A model generated the notes under the pieces. It saw nothing but the letters and a program-made list of their open reading frames with translations. It was not told where the DNA came from and did not search any database. DNA of 64,000 bases from Anaerolineales bacterium. GTDB lineage: Bacteria > Chloroflexota > Anaerolineae > Anaerolineales > Villigracilaceae. The translations under genes were made by a program, and so were the position numbers. Where the stretch lies: positions 1 to 64,000 of the forward strand of contig JACMLM010000016.1 of assembly GCA_014379595.1 (NCBI GenBank), read 5' to 3'. Below are positions 1 through 10,037 of the stretch, one piece after another. The first letter of the stretch is position 1. The number at the start of each line of letters is the position of its first letter.

Positions 1-98
1 TGGAGCAATTCATATGGATCAAGAATGGTGGTGATGTTCTTGGCAGCATGTGCTGCGGCCTTCAATAATTTTGCATGGCGTTGAATATCGTTTGTCAT
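1..98 (-). CDS. Partial CDS, N-terminus only (possible sensor kinase)
   Basis: An open frame starts at ATG 96-98 on the minus strand and runs off the left edge. The 32 visible residues begin MTNDIQRHAKLLKAAAHAAK and look like a helical N-terminus. The start lies 10 bp downstream of the receiver gene at 108-494, so the two are probably co-transcribed. A GAF or histidine-kinase protein would fit the cluster, but too little is visible to assign a family. Confidence 0.55.
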   Translation of the reverse strand, partial: MTNDIQRHAKLLKAAAHAAKNITTILDPYELL

Positions 99-107
99 GG
101 TTACCTC

Positions 108-494
108 TTATTTCTCATTCAATATCTTTTGGATCAATTCGACCAGGCCTTGCTCGCGTCCTTTTACAAAGAATGCGCTCGCGCCGCGTGACACTGCATC
201 CTTTGCCCTGCTTACTTCATCATAAGCTGTCAGGATCACAACTGGCAGGTCGGCCTTTTGTTTTTTCAATTCATCTAATAAGTCAAGCCCAGCACCAGAT
301 TTCGGTATACCGTCAAATCCGGGCATGTTCAAATCCAGCACTGCAATATTGATCGTGCCAGTATTCTGCAAAAACAACTCATTGCCGCTTTTGCAATCTG
401 ACGCGGTGACCACATCAAAGCCTGCACGCAAGAGTGTTTTTTCAAGACTGCGTTGGATCAACTTTTCGTCGTCCACTAATAAAACTGTTGTCAT
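108..494 (-). CDS. Single-domain response regulator (receiver)
   Basis: This 128-residue protein is a stand-alone CheY-like receiver with no output domain. The acidic pair is D8-D9, the phospho-acceptor is D54 (AVLDLNMPG), the switch Thr is T89 (VVILTAYDE) and the conserved Lys is K111. K111 is followed by Gly instead of the usual Pro. It should accept phosphate from a histidine kinase, for instance the hybrid kinase encoded just upstream or the truncated protein downstream. Without an output domain it probably acts by protein contact or as a phosphorelay intermediate. The spacer to the kinase gene holds a REP-like repeat. Confidence 0.9.
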   Translation of the reverse strand: MTTVLLVDDEKLIQRSLEKTLLRAGFDVVTASDCKSGNELFLQNTGTINIAVLDLNMPGFDGIPKSGAGLDLLDELKKQKADLPVVILTAYDEVSRAKDAVSRGASAFFVKGREQGLVELIQKILNEK

Positions 495-514
495 TTATCC
501 TCCAAAATTTTTAT

Positions 515-610
515 GTCGTTGCGAGGAGGGCATTTGCTTTTTCCGACGAAGCAATCTCCTCTTAACAGGGGATTGCTTCGGGCATAGTACAAGAGCGCCC
601 TCGCAACGAC
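515..610. repeat. REP-like inverted repeat, copy 1
   Basis: The ends are GTCGTTGCGAGGAGGG and its near inverse CCCTCGCAACGAC. The inner arms GAAGCAATCTCC and GGGATTGCTTC are also inverted. A related element lies at 4428-4530. The two copies sit in spacers of the same minus-strand cluster and would fold into long hairpins. Confidence 0.85.
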
Positions 611-621
611 ATTACTCATAA

Positions 622-2517
622 CTATTCTTTCTCAACAGGCAACCGCACTGAAAAGAGCGCGCCTTTGCCAACTTCACTTTCAAGTGAAATACTTCCACCG
701 TGCTGATTCACAATTTGCATAACTGAAGAAAGTCCAAGCCCGGTGCCGCCGCTTCCACCTTTGGTGGTAAAGAATGAGACCCAAATTTTTTCCTGGATCT
801 CTTTCGGTATTCCAGGCCCGTTATCTTTTACTGTCACCAAAACAAATTTCGAGTCATCGGCGCGGCGGCCTTTTACATAAATTTTCGCGTCAGATGATTG
901 CGGCATGGCTTCCCATGCATTCTTGATCAAATTATTAAACACCTGCTCCACCTGCCGTGCATCCACAAGTGCCTTGGGCATATTAGCTGCCCATTCCATT
1001 TCAACCACTCCATCAGGCAAGCCCATGTTCAGCACAGTATTTGTGATCATTTCAGCTAAAGAAACAACTTCATCGTTACGCTGACGTGCAGGGCCGATCA
1101 AACCTTCTTTGATACTTAAAATTGTTTCTGCGCTTGTCTCGGCAATTTCTAGATCTTCCATGAGAGATTCGACGCTGACCAACGCCTGCAAACGATTCGG
1201 CTTCATCGCAGACATCTCAGCGAGCACCTGTTTCAGGTCAATACCTTTCGCTTCCGCTTCTTCCCTGACCGTTTGAACTGCTGCGCTTAAAGATTCATTT
1301 TTCAACTGTGAGGGATTTATCTGCCCAATCAATGCAAGTAAATAAACTATATCTTCACGTACACGTTTAACGCTACCGGGGATCGGCGCAGCCTTATTCC
1401 CCACCCAATGGATCGCTTCGCCTGTGGCTGTGGCGATAGCTTCAAATGTTTTTGTACGCAATAATTCCGCGCTGGCATCTTCCAGTTTATGCATGGACTG
1501 CGCATTGTTGATCGCAATTGCGATCTGATCTGCCATGGTTTGTAACGACGTAACATCTTCCTCGGTGAAAGCATTAAGCTGATCACTTTGTACACTCACT
1601 GCGCCCACTGCACGAGATTTAAACACAAGCGGCAAAGCCATCTCTGACCTTGTATTTGGTAAAAACGGATTCTTAAAACGAGACTCTTCTCCCGCTGCAT
1701 CCGAAGCGATCTGCGCCTGCTGGCTTAGAATAGAATTGCCAATCATGGATTTATCATCCACAGGCAGACGGTAGTTTTCTGCGAGCATTTTTCGTCCCGC
1801 TGCTGAGTAGCCCGCACGCAAGACAGCCCATTCGTCATTCTCTGAAACCAAAAATATTCCTGAATAATAAAAATTAAATTCACTGCAAATAATGTTAACC
1901 GTATGTTTTAGCAGTTCATCCAGATCTAAAATGGATGTGACCATTTGCCCAACACGCGCAGCAGTCTCAAGTAATTTATGTCTGCGTTCCAACATGGAAA
2001 ACATGCGTTGATTCTGTTGAAGTAGATGTTTATTCTTTTCAACTGTACTGCTCAACTGACGGATATTTCCTTCAAGCCTTTCTACTAGCTCCTGTTGGTA
2101 CGCTTGAAGATGTTTCTCGGCATGTTCAAGAATTTCCACTTTGCCGTTTAGATATTCATCCACTTGTTGTTCAAAGTCATCATCAATTGGCTTGGATATA
2201 AATCCGACTGCACCTGCGGCCAATGCCCGTTCCCGTGCGCCAGGCGATATATCTGCTGAGACAATGACAATTGGTGTATTCGGCAGCATCTTCCTTAATC
2301 GGGTGGCCGCCTCACTGCCAGACATGTTTGGTAGGTTATGATCCAGCAGAATCAAATTGGGATGAGTCTCTTCTGCAAGTTGTAATCCATCTAATGGGTC
2401 AGCAGCTTCAAGAATCACATATTTCCTGGAAAGCAAACGCCGCACCAGCGCACGAGATTCGTCGCTGTCTTCTATATATAGAACCTGTGGGAGCTTGCGT
2501 GGGTCAGGCGTAGACAA
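622..2517 (-). CDS. Receiver-GAF-histidine kinase (hybrid sensor kinase)
   Basis: Predicted cytoplasmic hybrid kinase with no membrane segment. From the proposed start, an N-terminal receiver has phospho-acceptor D59 (LILLDHNLP) and K109 in SKP. A coiled-coil linker follows, then a GAF domain at about 215-350. A dimerisation region with a possible H-box (GEAIHWVGNK) precedes a C-terminal HATPase with N box (NLIKNAWEAMP), G1 box (DNGPGIP) and G2 box (GTGLGLS). The frame is open to 2583, but that start would overlap the upstream ABC gene by 62 bp. I prefer TTG at 2515-2517, 4 bp after that gene's stop and preceded by GGGAG at 8-nt spacing. It probably forms a unit with the receiver at 108-494 and the two ABC ATPases. 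The GAF ligand is unknown. Confidence 0.9.
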   Translation of the reverse strand: MSTPDPRKLPQVLYIEDSDESRALVRRLLSRKYVILEAADPLDGLQLAEETHPNLILLDHNLPNMSGSEAATRLRKMLPNTPIVIVSADISPGARERALAAGAVGFISKPIDDDFEQQVDEYLNGKVEILEHAEKHLQAYQQELVERLEGNIRQLSSTVEKNKHLLQQNQRMFSMLERRHKLLETAARVGQMVTSILDLDELLKHTVNIICSEFNFYYSGIFLVSENDEWAVLRAGYSAAGRKMLAENYRLPVDDKSMIGNSILSQQAQIASDAAGEESRFKNPFLPNTRSEMALPLVFKSRAVGAVSVQSDQLNAFTEEDVTSLQTMADQIAIAINNAQSMHKLEDASAELLRTKTFEAIATATGEAIHWVGNKAAPIPGSVKRVREDIVYLLALIGQINPSQLKNESLSAAVQTVREEAEAKGIDLKQVLAEMSAMKPNRLQALVSVESLMEDLEIAETSAETILSIKEGLIGPARQRNDEVVSLAEMITNTVLNMGLPDGVVEMEWAANMPKALVDARQVEQVFNNLIKNAWEAMPQSSDAKIYVKGRRADDSKFVLVTVKDNGPGIPKEIQEKIWVSFFTTKGGSGGTGLGLSSVMQIVNQHGGSISLESEVGKGALFSVRLPVEKE

Positions 2518-2521
2518 TTGA

Positions 2522-3679
2522 TCAACTCCCAAAATTATCTGCAGTCTTCTGTGCTTGGAGGCGCTTCTCCACAGTTTTGCCAATGGCTTCTGCTGTGATC
2601 GGCGACTCTTTCATTACACGGACAAAGTCATCTCTAGGAATGACAACTGCTTCAACAGGTTTATTTCCTGCGCGCACATTTGCAATAGACCTTCCGCCGC
2701 GCAGTAATTCGATTTCACCGAAATATTCTCCTTTATTCAAATGCGAGAGAACATATTCTTGTTTCTTTTCATCCTGCATTACCACTTCCACTTCACCTTT
2801 GCGGATCATGAAAAAGTGATCTACGTCTTGATTACGTGAAATAATAGTCTCGTGCGGCTGATAGAGGCGGTCTTGAACTAATTTCGTAAATTCCAACATA
2901 TGACGATGGCGCAATTGAGGCAGAGATCTTGAAACAGCTTCATCGATCAACTCACCATCAGAAATAATAATATTGCGATGAGTTCGGGACGTGAGAGATG
3001 GGTCATGCGTAACCATGACAATCGTTTTACCCTGCGAGACGAATGTTTCAAATAATTGAATGATAGTATCTGCTGAACGGGTATCAAGATTTCCTGTTGG
3101 TTCATCTGCGACGAGCAGAGGCGGGTCACACGCCATGGCACGCGCGATGGCGGCAAGCTGTTGCTGCCCAGTTGAAACTAACGCAGGAAGTTTGTTTGCA
3201 AATTTTTCCAAACCAACAAGTTTCAATAATTCCATGGCACGCTGCGGGCGCTCATCGAAATCGTATAAGTCCACGTAATCCATTGGAAGCATCACGTTTT
3301 CTACAAGCGTAAGCATCGGCAATAGTTGGAAAAATTGAAAGACTATGCCTAAATTTTTGCCGCGCCATTTCGAGCGTTGACTTTCGGTCACGCCTGTGTA
3401 AATATCCGTGCCATTAACAACAACTTGACCTTCAGTAGGATGGTCAATGCCTGTGACCATATTCAACAATGTAGATTTACCGCTTCCAGATTTGCCTACA
3501 ATGGAAACGAATTCACCGCGGTTGATGGTCAAGTCTACGCCTTTGAGAATAGTGACTTCACCCGCTGCGTTGGTGAATCGTTTGACGAGGCCGCGTAGTT
3601 CGATCATGGAGTCAGGTGCAAAGTCTGCTACTTGGACGGGGCCAGTTTTCCGCTTAGGGCGAAGCGAGATTTTATTCAT
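2522..3679 (-). CDS. ABC transporter ATPase fused to a cyclic-nucleotide-binding domain
   Basis: This 385-residue protein has a LolD/MacB-type ABC ATPase (about 24-250) with Walker [10 protein letters not shown] at 62-70 and Walker B with DEPTGNLD near 192-199. About 130 C-terminal residues form a cNMP-binding/CAP_ED fold ([18 protein letters not shown]). The ABC signature is degenerate: [14 protein letters not shown] where the neighbouring paralogue has [14 protein letters not shown]. It overlaps the upstream ATPase gene by 4 bp (ATGA), so the pair is translationally coupled. The fusion suggests transport ATPase activity gated by a nucleotide second messenger, which is inference. No permease lies beside it in this window. 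Confidence 0.9.
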   Translation of the reverse strand: MNKISLRPKRKTGPVQVADFAPDSMIELRGLVKRFTNAAGEVTILKGVDLTINRGEFVSIVGKSGSGKSTLLNMVTGIDHPTEGQVVVNGTDIYTGVTESQRSKWRGKNLGIVFQFFQLLPMLTLVENVMLPMDYVDLYDFDERPQRAMELLKLVGLEKFANKLPALVSTGQQQLAAIARAMACDPPLLVADEPTGNLDTRSADTIIQLFETFVSQGKTIVMVTHDPSLTSRTHRNIIISDGELIDEAVSRSLPQLRHRHMLEFTKLVQDRLYQPHETIISRNQDVDHFFMIRKGEVEVVMQDEKKQEYVLSHLNKGEYFGEIELLRGGRSIANVRAGNKPVEAVVIPRDDFVRVMKESPITAEAIGKTVEKRLQAQKTADNFGS

Positions 3680-4416
3680 TTTCGCCTCTGGATCATCGTT
3701 CTGTCAAATTTCGATTCAGTTTCAGAATCCAATAACTCGCCATCGGCAAGCGTGAAGTTGCGTGAGAAGCGGCCGGCGAGTCCCATGTCATGCGTGACCA
3801 TGATAATGGTTTTGCCTTGATCGCTGACAAGGTGTTCAAAGACATCAAAGATGCGATCAGCTGTGACGGAATCAAGACTACCCGTTGGCTCATCTGCAAC
3901 GAGAATGGAAGGATCATTTGCAAGTGCACGTGCGATAGCAACGCGCTGCTGCTGTCCACCAGAAATAAAAGCTGGCAATTTATTTGCATGATCTTCAAGC
4001 TCAACGAGTTCAAGCAATTGCATGGCGCGTTCTTTTGATTCGCGTGGCTTATAGTTATCAGCGAGATCCATCGGGAGGGTAATATTTTCAACAAGTGTGA
4101 GCATGGGCAAGAGTTGGAACGATTGATAGATAACGCCCATGGATTGGCCGCGCCAGAGCGCGCGCTGATCTTCGCTCATTTCATGTATTGAAATATTTCC
4201 ACCATTATCGTTCACTCTTACTTCACCGCTGCTTAGTTGATCTACACCATTGATCATGTTCAACAAAGTGGATTTCCCCGCACCCGATTTCCCAACTACA
4301 CCAACAAACTCGCCTGCTTCCACTTTGAGATTGACATCTCTTAATGCAACAAAATCCCCTGCTGCAGTGGAGTAGGTCTTTGATACGTTAATTAATTCGA
4401 TAAGAGGTGTGGACAT
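3676..4416 (-). CDS. ABC transporter ATP-binding protein (MacB/LolD type)
   Basis: A 246-residue ATPase with Walker [11 protein letters not shown]-loop [15 protein letters not shown], intact signature [15 protein letters not shown] and Walker [11 protein letters not shown]. The frame is open to 4473, but I start at ATG 4414-4416 ([15 protein letters not shown]). That is where family homology begins, and the upstream extension would lie in the REP-like repeat at 4428-4530. The family usually works with FtsX/MacB-type permeases in lipoprotein release or efflux. The partner here is the cNMP-fused ATPase overlapping its 3' end, so the two may form a heterodimer. Confidence 0.9.
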   Translation of the reverse strand: MSTPLIELINVSKTYSTAAGDFVALRDVNLKVEAGEFVGVVGKSGAGKSTLLNMINGVDQLSSGEVRVNDNGGNISIHEMSEDQRALWRGQSMGVIYQSFQLLPMLTLVENITLPMDLADNYKPRESKERAMQLLELVELEDHANKLPAFISGGQQQRVAIARALANDPSILVADEPTGSLDSVTADRIFDVFEHLVSDQGKTIIMVTHDMGLAGRFSRNFTLADGELLDSETESKFDRTMIQRRK

Positions 4417-4427
4417 AATTAACCAGT

Positions 4428-4530
4428 CGTCATTGCGAGGGTATTTTTGTTTTTCGCCCGAAGCAATCCCCAATACTAATGAGGAGATTGCTTCGTCGGA
4501 AAGAGCAATTGCCCTCCTCGCAACGACATT
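4428..4530. repeat. REP-like inverted repeat, copy 2
   Basis: This is a related copy of the element at 515-610. Outer ends are CGTCATTGCGAGG and CCTCGCAACGAC, and inner arms are GAAGCAATCCCC and GGAGATTGCTTC. It separates the solute-binding-like lipoprotein gene from the ABC/kinase genes and may act as an mRNA stabiliser or weak terminator. Confidence 0.85.
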
Positions 4531-4596
4531 TGTTCCTTAGATTGAATTTACCGCCATTGTGCAATTTGTTGCAAAAGGCGGGCTTGCAAACGGTTT

Positions 4597-5229
4597 TCAA
4601 TTGTTTTGCAAACAAGCCAGCAAGTCTACTATTACCCCTTGCGGCTCTTCATTTGCAATTGCAAGCACTGGCACCTTCCCCATACTATATACATCACGTA
4701 CATTCCCCACCTTCCAGTGTTTCGGCAGGATTCCAACAGCATTGGTTTCGGAATTTAAAATATCTGACATTTGCTGCGCACCGACAGCAACTTTCGCAAA
4801 AGAAGTAACGCTTCTTCCTTTCATCACAAGTTGGTCAAACACAATTTGCATATCAGTCCCTGACGAATACACCCAGATCTGCGCCGAAGGATTCCCTCGC
4901 GTGAATAAGTCCTGAGCCTCTTTAAGAGATAAGCTTTGTACCGGGCTTTCGCGATGTGTGACGATCAGAATTTCTTCTTCATCAATTTGATAGACGGGTG
5001 AAATAATATTTTTAGGTTCGCCAACTCGCAAATAAATATCAGGTTCATCCGCGTTGACATTTAATATGGCAGATAAATCTTCTGCACAGGCATAAAGCTC
5101 AGTCAACCACGGCTGTGCTGCGGAGGTGGCATAGACTGTGACAACTTCTGTTTGAGAAGCAATTTGTGTAGCAGGAGTACAGGAAAATAAAAAAAATGAA
5201 GAGATAAGGAAAATTAAGACTTGCTTCAT
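4597..5229 (-). CDS. Solute-binding-like lipoprotein (PBP fold)
   Basis: A 210-residue protein with a lipoprotein signal peptide ending in FFLFSC (lipidated Cys17). The body resembles small PstS/phosphate-type periplasmic binding domains. It has an early VVTVYATSAAQPWLTEL segment, the middle motif LSLKEAQDLFTRGNPS (PstS-like proteins often have a SL...LF.G motif here), and a YSSGTDMQIVFDQLVM stretch resembling the ligand-binding S-G-T loop. It may bind an anion or small solute for the ABC ATPases downstream. It is probably co-transcribed with uppP, whose stop is 5 bp upstream. The ligand is unknown. Confidence 0.7.
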   Translation of the reverse strand: MKQVLIFLISSFFLFSCTPATQIASQTEVVTVYATSAAQPWLTELYACAEDLSAILNVNADEPDIYLRVGEPKNIISPVYQIDEEEILIVTHRESPVQSLSLKEAQDLFTRGNPSAQIWVYSSGTDMQIVFDQLVMKGRSVTSFAKVAVGAQQMSDILNSETNAVGILPKHWKVGNVRDVYSMGKVPVLAIANEEPQGVIVDLLACLQNN

Positions 5230-5234
5230 AAGAA

Positions 5235-6047
5235 TTATTTAGCGATCAATACAACAAGGCCAACCACTGCACAATATATGGCAAAGATATATAACGAATG
5301 TTTGCTTATATAAGCCAACAGCCATTTTATGGAAAGCCACCCCACTATTGCTGCTGTCACAAAGCCAATAATAAGAAAAGGTAAAAATTCATGTGTTCCA
5401 GGCATGGCAATTACGTTTATGGATTCATAAGCGCCTGCCGCTAATAGTATTGGCGCGGACATAAGAAAAGCAAAACGCGCTGCAGATGGACGGTCAAAGC
5501 CGCGGATCATACCGCCTGCAATCGTCGAGCCTGAACGGGAGGCTCCTGGAAAAATCGCCAGCACTTGAAATAGGCCAACAGTTAAAGCATCCAGCCATGT
5601 GGCAGATTCTAGATTGCGTTTACGGTTATCAAAATATTCAACTAGCGTTAATAATGCCGCCGTAACCAGCAAACGAATCCCGCCTTGTGTAAAAGGGTCG
5701 CTGAATCTGTTTTGGACAATATCCTTTAAAAAGAAGCCTGCTATCAACGCAGGGATTGTTGCAACGATCACCAGCCAGCCGAGCCGCGCATGAAAATTGT
5801 CAAACGGCTTTTTATTTTTTATTCCTAGAAAGAATGCTTGTGTGATCTGCCAAAAATCCTTCCAAAAGAAAATAAACAACGCCAGAACAGTTCCCAATTG
5901 AATAATGACAGAAAATGAAAAAGTTCTATCATCTGAAGGAAGACCAAGCAGATTGCTGACGATTAACAAATGTGCAGTGGAAGAGACTGGGATGAATTCG
6001 GTCAATCCTTGTACGATGCCAAGCAGGAAAGCGTGAAGGAAAGTCAT
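5235..6047 (-). CDS. uppP: Undecaprenyl-diphosphatase UppP (BacA)
   Basis: Integral membrane phosphatase that recycles undecaprenyl diphosphate to the monophosphate carrier for peptidoglycan synthesis. It is 270 residues from the chosen start MTFLHAFLLGIVQGLTEFIP, close to the usual family length. Both family motifs are present: GLTEFIPVSSTAHL near the N-terminus and FPGASRSGSTIAGG in the middle, with about eight hydrophobic segments. The frame opens upstream to 6080, but those codons lie in a repeat, and AAAGG precedes ATG 6045-6047. The high identity to family motifs makes the call firm. It lies between tgt and the binding-protein-like lipoprotein gene. Confidence 0.95.
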   Translation of the reverse strand: MTFLHAFLLGIVQGLTEFIPVSSTAHLLIVSNLLGLPSDDRTFSFSVIIQLGTVLALFIFFWKDFWQITQAFFLGIKNKKPFDNFHARLGWLVIVATIPALIAGFFLKDIVQNRFSDPFTQGGIRLLVTAALLTLVEYFDNRKRNLESATWLDALTVGLFQVLAIFPGASRSGSTIAGGMIRGFDRPSAARFAFLMSAPILLAAGAYESINVIAMPGTHEFLPFLIIGFVTAAIVGWLSIKWLLAYISKHSLYIFAIYCAVVGLVVLIAK

Positions 6048-6058
6048 AAACCTTTTTA

Positions 6059-7309
<1,251 letters not shown>

Positions 7310-7439
7310 CTAATTCGTCGACAATTGGAGCTTTTATGATTCCATTCAACTTACTATAATAACCAAGCGATAAGAACATTGAAATGCTAAATATAAGAAA
7401 ACATAAACTTATGCAAAGGTACGTTAAGGAGATGATGTT

Positions 7440-8054
7440 ATGAAAAAGAGTGTTCTAATTTTTATATGCATGACCATATTAGGTTTTTCCGCCTGTATGT
7501 CTACTGTAACTTCGGAGGCACCACCTATTCTTCCAACGCCTACTCCAGTTAAGATGACCAAGCCGCCTACAAAGGACCCGAATTTTTTTCTAACATCTAC
7601 GATTGTCCCGTTCTACACTCAGGTTCCCTCACCAACAGTTGTTGGAGTTCCAGCAATCGTTAATGTAGCGCTGAATATGGGCAGTGGAGGTGCTGGCTTC
7701 TCAGCCAATCTCTATGCTCAGGAAGTCTATACGGGAAAGACGTTTACACTTTTCATGTCGGCTGGAATGCACACCGCTCCACTACTGCCTACTTCTCCGC
7801 CGCTTGATATCGCAATTCAGGCACCCGGCACTTATGTTTTTTATGCACGCTTGAGCAATGCACCTACTGAGTATTTTTATGGCTATACAGAATGCCAGAT
7901 TCCAACAGATTGTGTTGGCAGTCCCCTTATTGCATTGGATGTGCTGCCCGGTGAACGTTATACAATTTTGATCGCCGACCGCAAGGCTCTATTGCCTGCC
8001 AATGACAAACGAGGTTTGCCGGTCACTGTTCCATGGGTAAAGTTGAATCCCTAG
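7440..8054 (+). CDS. Secreted lipoprotein, unknown function
   Basis: A 204-residue protein with a strong TAAGGAG ribosome site (7425-7431). The signal peptide ends in LGFSAC (lipidated Cys19), followed by a Pro/Thr-rich spacer typical of cell-surface lipoproteins. The folded part from about residue 65 resembles small beta-sandwich domains that describe mean/offset values in secreted proteins (for example VPAIVNVALNMGSGGAG, GTYVFYARLSNAP, VLPGERYTILIADR). This resembles DUF4397-type domains, but I regard that as tentative. It stands alone, between tgt and the MocR-type regulator. Confidence 0.75.
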   Translation: MKKSVLIFICMTILGFSACMSTVTSEAPPILPTPTPVKMTKPPTKDPNFFLTSTIVPFYTQVPSPTVVGVPAIVNVALNMGSGGAGFSANLYAQEVYTGKTFTLFMSAGMHTAPLLPTSPPLDIAIQAPGTYVFYARLSNAPTEYFYGYTECQIPTDCVGSPLIALDVLPGERYTILIADRKALLPANDKRGLPVTVPWVKLNP

Positions 8055-8098
8055 AGAGTTTCTCTTAATTAAACATATTGTTCAAAATAAGAGCATTA

Positions 8099-8170
8099 AC
8101 CACGGAGAGCACAGAGTCCACAGAGATTCTTAATAGTTTTATCTCCGTGATCTTCGTGGTCTCTGTGGTG
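8099..8170. repeat. CCAC-type interspersed inverted repeat
   Basis: CCACGGAGAGCACAGAG at the left and CTTCGTGGTCTCTGTGG at the right are imperfectly inverted around TCTTAATAG. It is related in style to the repeat at 6059-6118. It lies between the lipoprotein and regulator genes. Confidence 0.75.
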
Positions 8171-8203
8171 AAGAGCCTTTAGAGCTACTGTCCTAACAAA
8201 TGA

Positions 8204-8209
8204 TAGAAT
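8204..8209 (+). promoter_or_regulatory. -10 box of the MocR-type gene (leaderless candidate)
   Basis: TAGAAT is followed by 7 nt and then the GTG start at 8217. No Shine-Dalgarno sequence is present. Confidence 0.45.
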
Positions 8210-8216
8210 CTTTGAT

Positions 8217-9656
8217 GTGAAAACTTTGCTCATCCCTTTGGATATTAATGCAACGAAACCGCTTTACCTGCAAGTTGCGGATTACATTACCGAAGCTGCA
8301 CGAAACGGGCAATTGAAACCCGATCAAAAACTGCCGCCTTCTCGTACCCTCGCAGACCAAAACAAAGTACATCGCTCCACGATCATCAACGCTTATCAGG
8401 AACTTAAGGCGCGCGGTGTACTTGCATCCCGGCCGGGAAGTGGAAGTTATATTGAAAAAGGTTTAAGCGAAAACACAGTGTCGATTCAAAAGATGCCAAA
8501 GGGCGATGTCATTCAAACCGATGAACTGATCGGCGAGATCCGCCGTATGCATTGGGCTGAAGGAGTGATCTCGCTCGGCTATGGACCTCCGTCAGATGAA
8601 CTCATGCCTGTCGAAGACTTCGACCGCTCCCGTCAACGGGTGTTAAGACGCGATGGAAAAAAAACTGCAAACTATGAGCATCCTCAGGGTTATTATCCGC
8701 TGCGGCAGGCGATCTGTGCCGATCTGATCAAACAAGGCATACAAGCTGACCCTGAAGATATATTGATCACGGCGGGCGCATTGGAAGGCGTATCTCTGGT
8801 GAGCCGTGCATTGGCTGCGCCGGGCGATAGTGTGCTGACTGAGCTACCTCAATACTTTGGCAATTGGACAAACTTTTTTTATCTCGGTTTAAAAGTACGC
8901 GGATTTGACTTGCTCGAAAGCGGACCCGATTGGCACTCATTAGAAACACAGTTACAAGATTCTGCAAACCGTCCGCGTTTTGCATTCGTCACAGCAGATC
9001 ATCAGAATCCGCTTGGCACATGTTGGACAATGCCAGCCCGCCATCAATTTTTAAAACTACTTAATAAATATGATCTGCCAGTTGTGGAAGATGCGACCTA
9101 TCGCGACCTGACTTATGACGGCCTGCCTCATACTCCCCTGCGCGCATTAGACACTGACGTTATTTATATTGGTACATTTTCACATTCGCTGATGCCCGGA
9201 TTGCGCATCGGATTCGTATTATGCAATGGACGTTTACGCGAACACATTGAGCGATTGAAAGCTATCTCCAGCGGACCTGGCGAAACGCTCAATCAACGCG
9301 CACTAGCAGACTTCCTTGCAACAGGCGAGTATGAACGTCATCTCGAACGGATTATCCCCGTTTATCGTGGCCGCCGTGATGCTTTGCTGAATGCCATGCA
9401 GGCTTACTTCCCCACTGACCTGCGTTGGACGCATCCTTCCGGTGGCTTTTTCGTGTGGATCTGGCTGCCTGAAAATATTTCCGCAATAGATTTGTTTTAT
9501 CGGTTATTGAAAAAAGGAATCACCATTGCCCCTGCAAATATTTTTTATCCCGGTCCATGCCCGCAAAATGCATTCCGCCTGGCCTTTTCTCCTTACCCTG
9601 AAGATGTGTTGACTCGAGCCGTGATGGAAATAGGTCATTTGTTGAAGAGTAGATGA
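8217..9656 (+). CDS. MocR/PdxR-type GntR regulator with aminotransferase domain lacking the PLP lysine
   Basis: A 479-residue protein with an N-terminal GntR winged helix (about 10-80: PLYLQVADYI, LPPSRTLADQNKVHRSTI, YQELKARGVLASRPGSGSYI). A fold-type I aminotransferase-like domain follows (about 110-479), with DHQNPLGT and VVEDATYRDL for cofactor contacts and FRLAFSPYPED with the carboxylate-binding Arg. The motif that normally reads GTFSKxLxPGLRxG is GTFSHSLMPGLRIG, so the Schiff-base lysine is replaced by His323. Family members sense PLP or amino compounds and regulate vitamin B6 or related genes. This one cannot form the internal aldimine by the usual route. GTG start, with no pdx genes beside it. 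Confidence 0.9.
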   Translation: MKTLLIPLDINATKPLYLQVADYITEAARNGQLKPDQKLPPSRTLADQNKVHRSTIINAYQELKARGVLASRPGSGSYIEKGLSENTVSIQKMPKGDVIQTDELIGEIRRMHWAEGVISLGYGPPSDELMPVEDFDRSRQRVLRRDGKKTANYEHPQGYYPLRQAICADLIKQGIQADPEDILITAGALEGVSLVSRALAAPGDSVLTELPQYFGNWTNFFYLGLKVRGFDLLESGPDWHSLETQLQDSANRPRFAFVTADHQNPLGTCWTMPARHQFLKLLNKYDLPVVEDATYRDLTYDGLPHTPLRALDTDVIYIGTFSHSLMPGLRIGFVLCNGRLREHIERLKAISSGPGETLNQRALADFLATGEYERHLERIIPVYRGRRDALLNAMQAYFPTDLRWTHPSGGFFVWIWLPENISAIDLFYRLLKKGITIAPANIFYPGPCPQNAFRLAFSPYPEDVLTRAVMEIGHLLKSR

Positions 9657-9664
9657 GATAACAA

Positions 9665-9699
9665 AAGACCTCCGAGATTTTGGAAATCTCGGAGGTCTT
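9665..9699. terminator. Hairpin terminator after the MocR-type gene
   Basis: AAGACCTCCGAGATTT and AAATCTCGGAGGTCTT form a perfect 16-bp stem with a 3-nt loop. It lies between convergent genes and has only a short T/A-rich tail. Confidence 0.8.
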
Positions 9700-9710
9700 C
9701 ATAAATAGAA

Positions 9711-10037
9711 TTATATTGGCAGAAACCAGCCAATTCCGAAACTGGACAGGTTAATGATCAAACTCAATAAAATAGATTCTTTCATACTCAACTGATTAAA
9801 ACGAAAACGATAAAATATCAGGCTTTCGATCAACCAGATCAAAATTTCAGCAATGAATAAAGTTAATAGATAGTATTGAAAGAAAATGTTCAATGCAATC
9901 CATAAAAGGGATTGTGTAATTAAATTTGCAAGAAGACTGGTTATAAATATAGAAAGGATTGGTTTCTTGTTCCCAATGGAATAACCAAGACAAACCAGCC
10001 CTTCAATTAGAATTGTTATAGGAAGGGAATAAATCAC
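9711..10037 (-). CDS. Small integral membrane protein, unknown
   Basis: About 108 residues, mostly hydrophobic, with three to four predicted membrane helices (ITILIEGLVCLGYSI, ILSIFITSLLANLI, LLTLFIAEILIWLIESLI, SILLSLIINLSSFGIGW). The frame opens at 10112, but I prefer GTG 10035-10037. It overlaps the upstream stop (GTGA), indicating translational coupling with the gene at 10034-10573. The two probably act together at the membrane. No family recognised. Confidence 0.7.
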   Translation of the reverse strand: MIYSLPITILIEGLVCLGYSIGNKKPILSIFITSLLANLITQSLLWIALNIFFQYYLLTLFIAEILIWLIESLIFYRFRFNQLSMKESILLSLIINLSSFGIGWFLPI

